Shown: positions 20,880-32,299 of the stretch, in pieces
How positions within the stretch are numbered: the first letter of the stretch is position 1
How the letters are laid out: every line of letters begins with the position of its first letter
Origin: Stenogyne calaminthoides
Lineage: Eukaryota; Streptophyta; Magnoliopsida; Lamiales; Lamiaceae
Length of the DNA stretch: 64,000 nucleotides
NCBI GenBank assembly: GCA_037126765.1
Contig: JBBCBC010000026.1
Span: 13,566,418-13,630,417 of the forward strand
Reading direction: 5' to 3'
Translations under genes and position numbers: made by a program
The notes under the pieces: generated by a model
The model's database searches: none
What the model was told of the DNA's origin: nothing
The model's input: the letters and a program-made list of their open reading frames with translations, nothing else

Positions 20880-22500
20880 TTCTGGATAACAAGTTGAGGG
20901 GCGAAGAAGAACAAATTGAGGAACTCACGAAATCGGGGCGAAGTGCTGGCCGAGGCCGATTGAGATCGAATGAAGTTAGATGAGTTCAAGGAGTTAACTT
21001 AGATGAAATTTGAGCAAAATCGAGAAAAAGAAGAAAAGCTAAGCGGTGATCGGAAGATCGGATGAGCAGATGACTTTGATCGGATGATCGGAAAAGCGAA
21101 CAAAGTGATCGAGGAAAAAGACGGAAGATCGGAAGAAAGTTGCGGTCGGAAGAGGAGGCGGATGAAATGATCAAAGATCGGGGCGTGATCGAATCAGATA
21201 TGAAGATGAAGCGGATAGTCAAAACCCGGGGCGTGATTGAATCAAATGTACTAAAGCGATATGCTAACCTAATATACTAACTGATGTACTAATATAGTCT
21301 GAATAAAGCGATATCTTACTACTGATCTTTATCTTGCAGTCATCATAGCGAAATTTGGTCAGTCTGGCGGAAAATCGGATATCGGAAAACGAAATCTCCG
21401 TATCGGAGTCGGTGAAGTCATCGGAAGAAAGTCATAAAGCCATATTCCTTTGAGAATCGAGCAATAGCGATGTCGATTAGCACGAATCTTTAGTGACTGA
21501 GGTTCCAGTTAATACGAAAACGAAGCCCGAGCTGTCGGCGGAGTGTCGATACATATCGAGATCAACGAGTCCATTGAGAATTCGGTGAGCTCGGATGGGC
21601 CAGAAGAAATGAGACTCGGAAGAATCTGAATGATTCCAATCACGAGGAATCGAGGAATATAGCCGTTAGAATCGGTGGCGTGGACGATGAGAGGAAGACA
21701 AACCCGACTGGAAAAGGCTGCAAAAAGCTGAGAATAGTATGGATTTGAATGTGACCCCATCAGCGGTAACATTCAAATCCACCTTCTCTCATCAAGTTCT
21801 TCCCTCATTATCGGTGTGGAAAATCGTGAAACATCCATCAAGCCAAATCATCTAGCATTCCGCCATAGAACACAAGTGCGTAGATATACTGCATATATTC
21901 AAGAGTGTTCTAGAACCCGATCTAAGCAACCCGCGATGTATCTAAGCTTAGAGATTTTCCCCCAACCTTAGCATTGAAATTTAAACAAATGTAAGAGAAA
22001 ATCTCACCATAGTTGGAAACGAAACAAACCTTACCCCAAATCGATCGGTTAAGTTTGCGGTGAGTGTGAACTTCGGTAAACATCTAGCAATCCCGAAAAG
22101 GGGGTAGGCAATCAGTGAGGGTGATAAATCCCGTTGGAGTGTGAAGTCGGTAAACATCATGTAAGCAATCCGTGGAGGTGATAAGTCTCGTTGGAGTGTG
22201 AACTCGGTAAACATCGTAAGCGATCAGTGGAGGTGACAAGTCCCAGTTTGAGTGAGAGCTCGTTAAATATCTAAGGAACCGAGAGGGTGATAAGTCGATT
22301 GGAAGGAATTTCCCTAGGAATAGAGAGTGGATGTAGGAGCTTGAGTCTCGAACCACTATCTTTGTTGTGTTCTTTCTTTGCTTTATGTTCTTATATTGTC
22401 ATATGCATTAGATTATAAGCAAAACACAACACATGAGCTTAAAAAGCGAAAAAAAATTGGAATCACTCTTTTCCTCACCTGTTTTATATGCATCGGCTTC
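20880..22500 (+). repeat. LTR-like fragment, SIRE-related
   Basis: A purine-rich first half (GATCGGAAGATCGGATGAG-type words, 20880-21250) is followed by short repeats. Then comes GAGAGTGGATGTAGGAGCTT with GAGTCTCGAACCACTAT at about 22324-22358. The same landmark is present in all three SIRE LTRs of this window (29250, 42059, 60478), so this is probably a diverged or solo LTR of a related lineage. The precise ends are not resolved. Confidence 0.45.
22056..22290 (+). repeat. Tandem repeats of about 64 bp inside the LTR-like fragment
   Basis: The unit GTTGGAGTGTGAACTCGGTA, AACATCGTAAGCGATCAGTG, GAGGTGATAAGTCCC is present three to four times, comparable in place to the 45-bp repeats of the SIRE LTRs. 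Confidence 0.65.
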
Positions 22501-22559
22501 TAAAAATGTTTTGCTTCAGCCATGCATGAAAATGGGTTTTCAGCAGGGACCATCAATCT

Positions 22560-22579
22560 ATTACTCTTAGATACAAAGT
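22560..22579 (+). repeat. Left terminal inverted repeat of the putative MULE
   Basis: ATTACTCTTAGATACAAAGT matches the complement of 47634-47653 in 19 of 20 bases. Confidence 0.5.
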
Positions 22580-22969
22580 AGAAGGTAAAAAACCAATAAT
22601 ACCCTTACTAAAAACCCTTATCATATGCACACCTAAATTAAAAACTCCGGACCTTACTATTCATGATGGGGCCGTCGATTTCCCTTCTGATGGAGAAAAT
22701 AATATCGATTCGGGACGAAATTCAATTCATTTTAAAGTGTTTCCCCAAGCTTCAACCACCCCCGACAAATAATTGAAAGGGTTTCAAGATTTTCAAAATC
22801 AAAATTTTTTGGCCCCGTCGAAAAAAATTTCTCGGTGATTTTATTTTGGGCTTACATTATTTGGTTTAAATGCGAATTAAATAAATTGTTATTGGGTTTT
22901 TTTATGCGATTTATTGTTCATTAACACATTTTTACACTAGTTTAATGTTTTTTTTTTTTACGTATATTA
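22580..22969. other. Putative 5' region of the Ulp1-like gene
   Basis: No reading frame is called. The stretch lies between the left inverted repeat and the first exon-like segment. Confidence 0.3.
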
Positions 22970-25900
22970 CGGAAGTTATGGTAGGCGAAAAGGCAGCGAT
23001 GAGGCGATTAAGTGTGGAGAAGTCGATTTCCTCAAGACTAAGAAGAAGAAAGTGAAGAAACAACGACTAAAGGTACTTGATTTTCAAAGATAGGGTTTTT
23101 TTTATTTTTGAGTTTGGATCTTTTTCGTTTTGATGGAGAAGAAGATGATAATTTGTTTATGTATTTATTCTTGGGCGTTTTGATTCCCTATTTAATGCAC
23201 TTCATTTTTTGATTTATGTTGTTGTCGGCTTAAATCTAGGAGGGTGAATAAAGGTAAAAGTGGAAGAACACTTGGCAAAGGGAAAAAAGGTATGTTATGT
23301 CTTTGTTGTTTTACGAATTATACATATTGTAGCCTATAATGTGGTGGCGAAAAAAGTGGTTCTTTGTCTGAAAAAAAATTTCAGTTGTAGTATGTGTTGT
23401 ACAAATCTGTTGTTTGAATATCGAAATGAGTAGTTATTGCAAAAAATTATCAGTTATTTTATATGTATATGCAAATTTGATAAGGGTTTGTGCAAAATTG
23501 ATTACTAAATCTTGATCATTTATCACGCAAAAACCATTGCTTATTTTTACTGAGAATATGATCTTTGTAGGTAAAGAGGTCGAATATGATATCATCGCGT
23601 CGTCTAGTTCCGGTAAGTGTTGTTATATCAGTTTAAGTGTTTTTTTTTTGTGTTGTGATTTTTGTTTGGGACTTGAAATACGGATATATCCCCCGATTTT
23701 GAAGCGAGAATGAAGTCGACTTAAGAACAAATTCCAAAATCTACGGATCTCGATCGATGGTATGTAGATTTGATATAAAAGTGTTGTCATTCCAAAATAA
23801 GCAAAACAAAACCCATTAATCTTACATTATGATACATTAGATCACGGATGATAGTATTGGAATGGATTACAAGGATGTGTTGGATGCTTCAACATCAGAA
23901 ATCTGATGATAATGAAATTTAAGAAATTGAAGAGGAAGAAGATGAAGCCCACCAATAAATTTGGTAACCTACCATTACATTTTTATTAGTACAACTATTT
24001 ATCTAACAACATATCGATTATGGCTAAAAAAAAAAAAAAAAATCACTTATGTGGAGTTATCTTGATAATTACTAATTTTTCTTTATAAATGTTTATTAGG
24101 GGATGTTAAAGTAAAAAATCGATTACATATTCTGAAGCAATCTAAAGACATGTATCAAAGATCTCGATCTTTAAGATTTGAAGATAGTCATATGAATGAG
24201 ATTGGAAGACACCGTTTTTGGTATATGTTACGATCTGATATACCATAATGATGGAAAATGCTTGAGATCAAGGTGTGATAAAAAGGAGGATGTTATAAGA
24301 AAGATTCTCTTGTGTTATGGCGAAGATCTGAGATAATTTTATTATTGGTGGGAAGGTTCTAAGACTAACAAAAATTTGGATGTTGGGCTGATTTTTGGTA
24401 TTGGAAGTGGGCAAATACAATACCACGAAAAAACAAAATATGATCTGCTGAGTGGGTTAGTCGATGTTTTGGAGAAATCAAACAAGTGGCTTTGTACAAG
24501 AAGAAGATATTGAAAAAAACTTAAGGTTATGGTTAACAAAAGCGTGAGGTTAGCACAAGAGATGTTGCTAAAGTGACCCGGTTGTTATTTACTTACTTGA
24601 TACTTCATGAAACCGAAATTCAGCCGATTTCGTTACATCTAACCGGATGCTTTGAGAACTTTGATGATATATGGAAGTTTGATCGGTGCAATTACATTCT
24701 AAATCTGTTGAGGGGTCAGATAAAATTCGGCGAGAACTATGAAGATCGGTGGATCTTGTGATGATACTACCTGTAAGTATGTTTATATATTGTGCACTGT
24801 AGTACAAAAAAATTGTTTTTTTTGGGTAGTATAATTTTGTAAATCTATCTTCATAACTTATGATTGTATTCTAAAAGTCTGATGTTTATTTTGTTGTAGT
24901 TTTGATTATACGAGCACACAAGATTGGTTGAACCCGTGGGAGGTGACAAATTCCCCCATTTTTTGAAGTGGGATTTGAAGATGTTAAAGAATATTCTTCT
25001 GGCGTGTTAAGCTCGGGAAAGTGGGGCGTGAATATGTAAGTTGGGCAATTGTATAATTCTTTTCCTTTAGTTTAATAATTTATTACATTGATTTTTTTAA
25101 CAAAATTTTTGTTTTATTAACTTTTTATAGATAAAAAGAGCAGTGTTGAAGCCAACCTCTGACGAGAAGAAACAGTTCAAGTTACTTAAAAGTTTTGAAG
25201 ATATACAATCTGGCGATGTAGACCAATGGGCTGACTTCGGATGGGTTTTTGGGTTATGATGAAAGCAAGAGTTTGGGGGCGAAAAGTGTTACGATGTTAT
25301 TACCACCCAGTGTGAACACAAGTAATAATGCATCGGTGACCCGTATGACCATACGAAGATTTAACTTTGACTTCTAAGGTAGAAATCGTTGGTTTTATTG
25401 AGGATGCACGAAACCATGTGGTCTGCTTGGCTTTATTGAGGGCGTGCCACCGCGGTGCGAGGACGGATGTTATCGTCGGTGAAGGACAAGATTTTTTCAA
25501 TGGATGGCCCAAACTTCAACTTGACCTCAAGCTCCAAATTTGAAGAGAATGTGCAATATGTCGGTGAAGTTGTGCAAAAGCGTCTTTGGGTGACTTACAA
25601 ATCGGTGTCTGAAGAGGCGATGTAGAGGATATGGTTTGTGAACATGCAAATCATGTTAATTTGTCTTAATCGGGCCAAATAACACGCTTTCGCGATGATC
25701 TTTGAAGTTGTTGCTATGGTGGAAAAATTGAAAAGCGATGGAAGTTGGCGTTCTGATGTCGAGAGAACATGAGTTTTGGCGAAGCTAAATATGATGATGG
25801 AGCAAATGAAGATCTGATCTCGAAGAGATTAAGAATCTTGCAGGGCTAGAGATTTGGATCGAGAAATATATGAAAACAGTTGAAAAAATTTGGTGAGTGA

Positions 25901-26909
25901 GAATGAGCATCGGTTTCAAAACTCGAAGAATTTACCACTCAACACCAACCCATATATTAGCGATCCGGCAAATCTACAGCACACATCGGCGCCACTTAAA
26001 ATGCATATTTGAAGATGAAAAATATTTTGCTTGAGCGGTTACGAAAATGAATTCAGATCGATCTTAAAAAAAGCGGTGGTCGCGGAAGTCGGGAAAGTCG
26101 ATCATGAAATGGCGCCTTTTGTACCAATTAAGCTAGTTGATGCGTCACATCGGGTCCTAGCAATATTGTAATGAGGTCAAATTGAGCGAAACGAGGAAAA
26201 GAAAGGAAAGAAAGGTGACCCCACAATTGAGTACAGTTGAATTGATGAAGCAACATGAATGTGGAATGCCATGAAACTCTTGATAAGGAAGTAATAAAAA
26301 TCGAGAAGATCAACACCAAGAAAGCGGAATCAAAGAGCCGTATTTGGACCACGGATACCATCACGATAATAAAGACCAAGGACCATGTTAAGGAAGACCT
26401 TTATAATAATTGGGCCATTTCCAGAGAGGTAAATGAAAATGAATTTAAGACTTGTATTATAGTATAGACCACTGTAGTTATTATAGTAATTTTTTATAAT
26501 CGATTATATCTTTGAGCGATCGTAATGCATTATGGAGCGGGTTTAGGTTCTTTGTTGAGGTGACGACGAGGAAACATTATAAGCATCCTCCATCATGAAA
26601 GAATATCAAGTAATGTAAGTTGAGTGTGTATTTTTTCATGTTCAAATCTTTATGTTTATGAATTTCAATAACTCTTCACCAAGATACTTGATTGCAATGT
26701 GCAAAATTACTGGTCAATTATGTGTGGGTAGATCTACTAAAGGATAAATCTGAATTGGTCAGCGTGGGGGTCGAATCTGAAGTTTTCACCTCACAATCTT
26801 TGGGTAAAAATTGATCTTCTTGTTTTTTACACAAACAAAAACATACAACCTTGTGCTACAAGTAAATATATTTAGAAAAAATTACAACTCGATACAAGAT
26901 TGAGTAAAC

Positions 26910-27044
26910 CATTACAACAAAATACAAAGTCACGAAAATTTGAACTAAAATGCATTGGCACTTTAGTTCAAATTGAACTAAAGTCGAGAAATTTTCTGCA
27001 CTTTGTATCTGATATAAGTTTTTTGGTGACTTTGTAGTGGAATG
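26910..27044. mobile_element. Short MITE-like foldback repeat
   Basis: It runs from CATTACAACAAAATACAAAG to CTTTGTAGTGGAATG, with roughly complementary ends. Its centre has 11-base complementary arms CTTTAGTTCAA and TTGAACTAAAG around one base. It is a second copy of the 20361-20488 family, here inside an intron-like part of the Ulp1-like gene. Confidence 0.5.
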
Positions 27045-27641
27045 TTTTTCTCCCATATATTTATTATATTGTGTGTATTAGTCGTTATGTTTTATAAACA
27101 AAAAATTTAAAATCGCATGTCATTGCGAGGAGTTGATTACGTTGAATAATCAAAGTTCGAATGGTTTCTCATCGGTTTGTTAATTTGTGGTTCGCGTAAT
27201 GCATGGATATGAATTTTTACGATGTTCCCATTAGTGACCAAAAGTGGGGAAATCTAAGAGATTGTCGAGGCGATCCTTTGGACATTATTGACATTGGATA
27301 TGCATACTGCGCTCATGGCATTTTACAATTCGATCTTTGCCAGCGTGGATGCAGGGGTCGGGGCGAACACCTTATGAGATAAAAATTGTGGTATGTTTGT
27401 TAATATAAATTGATAATAAAAAAAAAAAGCATTTGTGCAATAAAAAATTAATATTATACTAATTTTCTCGTCTCTGGACCGGGTTGATTATATTGAAACA
27501 AAAGCTCAGCGAGTTGATAAGTGATTGTAACCCTTCATCCATTCTTAGGCTTTGGGGTTTGCACGCCACCAAAAATTAGTTGACGGTTCTTGTGAAAGTG
27601 ATTCACTTGATTTGTGGGGTTGTGTGCCTTCAAATTAGAAA

Positions 27642-27646
27642 ACCAT
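27642..27646. repeat. Target site duplication ACCAT, left
   Basis: ACCAT directly precedes the TGTTGGG start of element A and is repeated at 42614-42618 directly after its CCAACA end. Confidence 0.9.
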
Positions 27647-27809
27647 TGTTGGGAGATGAATTTAATAAAAGAAGATTTTGATTAGATCCCAAAAACCCGA
27701 GTATGACATGTTCGGGATAATCTTGATAGATGGTCGAGGATTGGTTTTAGAGTGTTGGGGATGTTATCTTGCACAATGTATATATAGTCGGAGATATAGA
27801 TCGGGTTAA

Positions 27810-28260
27810 ATTAAGAAGATTCTGGCGAAGACTTCGATGAGTTCTGAAAAAACCAAGTTTGATGTAAGCCCGAAGTTCATGAACTTCGATGGAGACTGGC
27901 CCGAAGAAATTCGATGAAAGGCCGAGATCTTGAAGACTTCGATGTGAGGCCGAGAATCTGAAGACTCGGAGAGGCCCGAGAATCCCGACTTCGATATGAG
28001 GCCGAAATCTCGACTCGGTATGAATCTGGCGAAGGCTTCGATATATCGGTCGATATATCTGTGAAGACTCGAAGACATCAGAAGACTCGAGAAGACCACG
28101 AAGATTGAGGAAGACTCACGAAGACACTAAAGACTCGAAGACCACGAAGATTTCGGAAGACTCACGAAGACATGGTTGAAGACTCGAGAAGACCACGAGG
28201 ACTCGAGAAGACTCACGAAGACCACGGAAGACGGAAGGCGAAGGCCGGAAGGATCTTGAG
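27810..28260 (+). repeat. Purine-rich GAAGACTC repeats in the U3 of the 5' LTR
   Basis: Irregular repeats of GAAGACTC and GAAGACCACGAAGA fill this segment; equivalents lie at 40600-41060 and 59205-59480. They are upstream of the TATA box, so in U3. Confidence 0.75.
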
Positions 28261-28742
28261 ACCACGATGGTGCAGAAGACTCGATGAATGTCTTGAATGC
28301 TCGATATAAACTGAATGCTACGAGTGGCATTTGAAAATATCTACCTGATCGAGAAAAAATGGGGATTGCTTAGAAAAATAGATATTGCCCAAGACATTCC
28401 CATGCGGACAAAAGGCCCTAAGACAAAGTGTTGTTAAGGTTATATCCCGGTGATAGTAACCAAAAAAACCCGTTGAACTTGTCTACATTTAGCGGAGACA
28501 AAAAAGAAAGAAGACAACAACCTACTTTCTTGAAAACCTTTGACAACGACATTTGAAAACATGTCGGTGTAATACTATGTTTCGGGGCTGCAAAAAGTGA
28601 TGACCCGACTACATGAAAAGCGGTTTACCTAAAACGTGCTAGGGAGTCTCAAACCTAAATATAGCCGTTCATCACACACCATAAGAGGAAACTCAAAAAT
28701 ATCTCTTCCAGCGGATAGTTTTCAAGTGACCTTGGTGTTTGC

Positions 28743-28750
28743 TATAAATA
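28743..28750 (+). promoter_or_regulatory. TATA box of the 5' LTR of element A
   Basis: TATAAATA is followed by CTTGTGACC and is conserved at 41547 and 59968 in the two other LTRs of this family. Confidence 0.65.
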
Positions 28751-29045
28751 CTTGTGACCATCTACATTGAAGGTTCGAGAAATTTGTAAGCAACTCAAGA
28801 GCTCAAACTTATTATTGCAAGTTGAAGCACTCGAAAACCCAAATTTCCCAAGTGCTTTATATCGAAGAGAGCTCATTCCACTAAGCCTGGCTTGATAAGA
28901 TATATCAAAAGCTTAGTCGAGATATCCTAGCCTTTGCATTGTTCTTAATTGTAAAGGATATCTCATCTAGTTGGAAACCAACCAAAAACCCCAAACCCTT
29001 TGTAAGGTAGTTTGAGTGTGATTGTTGGTGAGTTGGAGTTATAAA

Positions 29046-29216
29046 GAGTTAGTAAACTACATTGAGGTAGTCGAAAACTCTAGAGAAGAAGTGAGTAAAC
29101 TATCTTGGATAGTAAAAAAAGCTTGTGTGTGTTTTGAGTTAGTAAACTACGAGAGGTAGTCGAAAGCTCAAAATAGAAAGGTTAATAAACTCTGAGGTAG
29201 TCGAAAAACCTTAGGA
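29046..29216 (+). repeat. 45-bp tandem repeats in the 5' LTR of element A
   Basis: About four units of GTTAGTAAACTACATTGAGG, then TAGTC.GAAA.CTC, lie downstream of the TATA box in the transcribed part of the LTR. They are conserved at 41856-42022 and 60277-60443. Confidence 0.75.
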
Positions 29217-29899
29217 AGTGATTAGTGAATTTCTCGAAGAATCGGAGAGAGTGGGCGTAGGAGCTTGAGTCTACGAACCACTATAACTTCTTTGTGTTAT
29301 TTGCTTTACGTATTTCTTTGATTATCTCATTGCATATCTTTAAAAGAAAGCATATTTTCAGCGATACTCGGTTGGAATCAATCCTTTGAAGTTGCATATA
29401 AGCGAATCACGACTAATCACTATTCCATTAAAAGGAAGGTTTTCGACAAAAGCATTAAAAGCAGTATAAACTTCGGGGCCAACCATTCCGCTTTGTCGAG
29501 TAGCTAGAAGCAGATAGTTACCAAAGCCCGAACTTACTCTTACGAGGTTGATAAGTTAGTTATCCCGATCAGCATTTCGGGATCTCTGAAAAAAAACTCG
29601 GGATCGGTTGGGATTATCGAGGTATCGAAAAGTAGCTCGGGATCACCGTCTCGGATAGACTTTGACTCGGCGTCTGTCTTCTCGGGACCAAATCATCGGG
29701 ACAACGACCCCCAAGTGACCTCGATAAAAGAAAAGTTTTAAAAACACTTAACTGCGTGTATTCCCCCCCATACCGTGTAAAGACTCGTTACTTATCACGG
29801 GACCACTTGCTTTGTTGACCAAAGTCTTATTTGCTAAAACACTTGTGGTCTATCTGAGCAGATCTTATTTCTTGAATTCTTAAAAAGACTTCGGACAAA

Positions 29900-31195
29900 A
29901 TGTCTTCTAAAAACTTCCCGTGTTCTCGATGAGAACTATGATTTATGGAGCGAGAATCTGAGGCTCACTGTATTCTAAACATGAGCGTATGTGGAGAGTG
30001 GTCTCTGAAGGGCCATTCCAATTTCTTTGTGGTGAATCGAGGAGGAACATAAAATGAGAGAAATGATCCCGGGCCGAAATTTCCTAAGTCGATGACCAAG
30101 CCCGACTCTGAGGAGAGGAAGTTAGTCAATCTAGACTATATTGCCAAAGACACACTATCTCAATCTGATTGATGATGGTGTGATGGGAATGATTTCTCAT
30201 TGTATCTTTGCTAAAAGAAATTTGGGATACACTAGGCGTAATGTGCCAAGGCCTGAGATCATATCAAGAAAACAAACTTTTCGATTGCCATTGGAAAGTT
30301 TGATAGTTTTGAAATGGAAGATGGTGAATCTATAGACAAATTGGAAGTCGATTCACTAGCATTATGAATGATCTGAATACTTGGAAAAAAGAGATATCCA
30401 CGAGAGAGAAGTTGCATTGAAAATTCTTAGAGGTCTTACTAAGAAATGGGATATTCATGCGATGGTGATTGAAAACACCAAAAACATTGGTTCAATGCCG
30501 TACCAACAAGTCTTCTGAAATTTGAAAGCTTATGAGTTTAAATAATTGATAAGAAATCAAAAGAAAGTTGTTGGCAAAGATGATTCATCATCTAGTAAAA
30601 ATGTGGCTTTCAAAGCCAGGATAAAACACAAAAAAACTAGAGTCGAGAACTCCCTTGCTAAAATCGGGGATGAGCTTGAGGATAAGCTAGCTTAGCGATG
30701 GCAAGGAGGTTTGAAAAGACTTAATAGTCGATATGGAAAATATAAAAACTATTACGGGAATCACGGTGCGAGGAAGAAAGGAGGACAAACCAAGCGAGAA
30801 GAGAAAAGACACGAAAAGTGAAGGATCTTCATCGAAAAAGAAGGACTCCAAGTCGAAAGGCGAAAGTGATCGGGATGATGATGCCAACGGATGTTATAAG
30901 CGCGAAAAGAAAGGTCACTTCGGTATGATATCCGGACCTAAGTGCTAAGGAGAAAGAAAGGCAAGCTAAAAGAGACAAGAAGTTCTCCAGCAAAAAAAAG
31001 CCATGGTTGCGAGAAGAAGAACACTCACGAGGAAGGATCTAGCTCTTCGATGAAATGTTCTCGAGGCGGTGAAAGTGATGACCTCTGTCTAATGGCTATT
31101 GAGGAGGTAAATTCTTCTTTCTCTGTTGTTGCTCCTACTAGCACAAGAGTTGTCAAGTTCAAAATGCTTGATCGATTTGACTGATGGATTCTTTT
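29900..31195 (+). pseudogene. gag of element A (broken)
   Basis: The ATG at 29900 corresponds to the intact gag start of element C at 61189 (MPSKKFPMF). The region encodes the UBN2-type gag core in shifting frames (DGVMGMISHC at about 30177-30206), a lysine/serine-rich stretch (30733-30890) and a damaged zinc knuckle CYKREKKGHFG near 30891-30925. In that knuckle the second cysteine reads as arginine. Gag would form the virus-like particle around element RNA in the cytoplasm. Stops and frameshifts break it at least five times. Confidence 0.75.
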
Positions 31196-32290
31196 GAGAG
31201 TCCAGATGAAGGACTATCTTTGTTTACAAGAAGCTGGCGAATGAAACTCAAGAGCGAACAAAGAAAGAAAAGGTGGAAATCTTAAGTGGAAAGACTTCTG
31301 CAATCTTGAAATCACTTCTCAATTAATGGGAGACTCTTGATGAACTGGATGTTAAGAAAGTACAACTCTCGGAGAAAAAGAAATTGATAGTGACCCTAAG
31401 CGAAAAAACTAGAAAAATCCTTTGAAGAGATTAATTTGTCGAACTAAGTTCAATGACCTCTCGCGAGAAGCATGAAACTCTAAAAAATGTGAGAGGATAG
31501 TCGCAAAAAAAAGCTAACTCTATTGAATCTTTGCATCTAAAAGTAATAGATGAAATTGAGTTATTATTAGAGACTGCCACTATAAAATGCGGATTGGGAT
31601 ACATTCGAGGAACCTCACAAGGTCATCCCGAATCTTTGCATCAAGTAGCGAAGACAATCTTTGTTAAACCCGATGGCACCTACACTTGAACTAAAAAAGA
31701 AATGCCCAAGGTGTTAGACAAAGGGAAAAGGACCTATGGTTCGAGAAAAAGCTGAATGTTCGGGTTAGAAAGCCCAAACCTCGGTGAAGGCTAGAAAACT
31801 GACCACTCGATAGGAAAATTCGAGCAAGTACTTGAAGCCTCGGGGCTAATCTGAAACACGAAAGGATTTACCTTGAACCGCGAGAGGAATTTTTTAGGAA
31901 AAAACACTTCAATGAGAGACATTCTCAAGAAAAATATCAAGTCCTCCCATTCTTGAAAGACCCCAATTTGATCTGAGGCAACCTAAACCCCACTTGCCTG
32001 GGGTAAATGTTACTGAACCGAGTCAACAAAGATTAGGACCCGGTACCTGAAGCCAAAGCAATGGAACAAAGGCACATACCAAAGAAAAACTCTAAGGCTC
32101 ATGTTCATGCTAAAGCTAGCACTCATCTGGGGATCTTTTAAGGCACCCGAGTAGTAAATGTGTATGTAGATGTATATGGAAGATAAATTAGCCACTCTAA
32201 AGTGATTAGAGTTGTCGGGGCATATTTGGATTCGAAAGGTACAACTAACATGGTAGGACCCTACACAAATTGGGTACCTAAATTGATCTG
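31196..32290 (+). pseudogene. gag-pol linker of element A with coiled-coil-like segment
   Basis: Aligns with 62480-63590 in element C. It encodes charged heptad-like sequence (LSEKKKLI...SEK near 31365-31420), then basic segments and, near 32130-32270, a VNVYVDVYG-like piece and the start of the protease region. No single frame is open for more than about 80 codons. Confidence 0.55.
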
Positions 32291-32299
32291 TTTTTAGGG

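Larger units (their letters stand above)
22970..27646 (+). pseudogene. Decayed Ulp1-family / plant mobile-domain gene, 5' part
   Basis: Short exon-like pieces with splice borders appear first. 22970-23073 ends in lysine-rich KTKKKKVKKQRLK before GTACTT. Pieces near 23241-23289, 23573-23621 and 23842-23963 follow, the last with an acidic EIEEEEDEAHQ run. 24098-24771 encodes NRLHILKQSKDMYQRS, DVGLIFGIGSGQ and LHLTGCFENFDDIWKFDRCN, the pattern of the DUF1985-like N-terminal domain of plant Ulp1-family proteins. After an intron near 24773-24897, EHT-like and FEVG/KWD-like residues continue the domain. A possible protease region with YDVPISDQKWGNLR lies near 27220. I could not confirm the His-Asp-Cys triad. 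Many frameshifts occur. The reading is cut by element A and resumes at 42619. Confidence 0.4.
27647..29805 (+). repeat. 5' LTR of element A
   Basis: It aligns over its whole length with 40443-42613. It starts TGTTGGGAGATGAATTTAAT. The last bases read CACGGGACCA and the final ACA plus the primer site are missing, compared with GGGACCAACA AGTGGTATCA in element C. Compared with the 3' LTR, CTG/CAG sites are often CG or CGG here. Confidence 0.9.

Noticed and set aside
27810..29216. LTR short repeats as a CRISPR-like array
   Set aside because: Spacing and unit length are irregular, no unique spacers exist, and the host is a plant; they are parts of LTRs.
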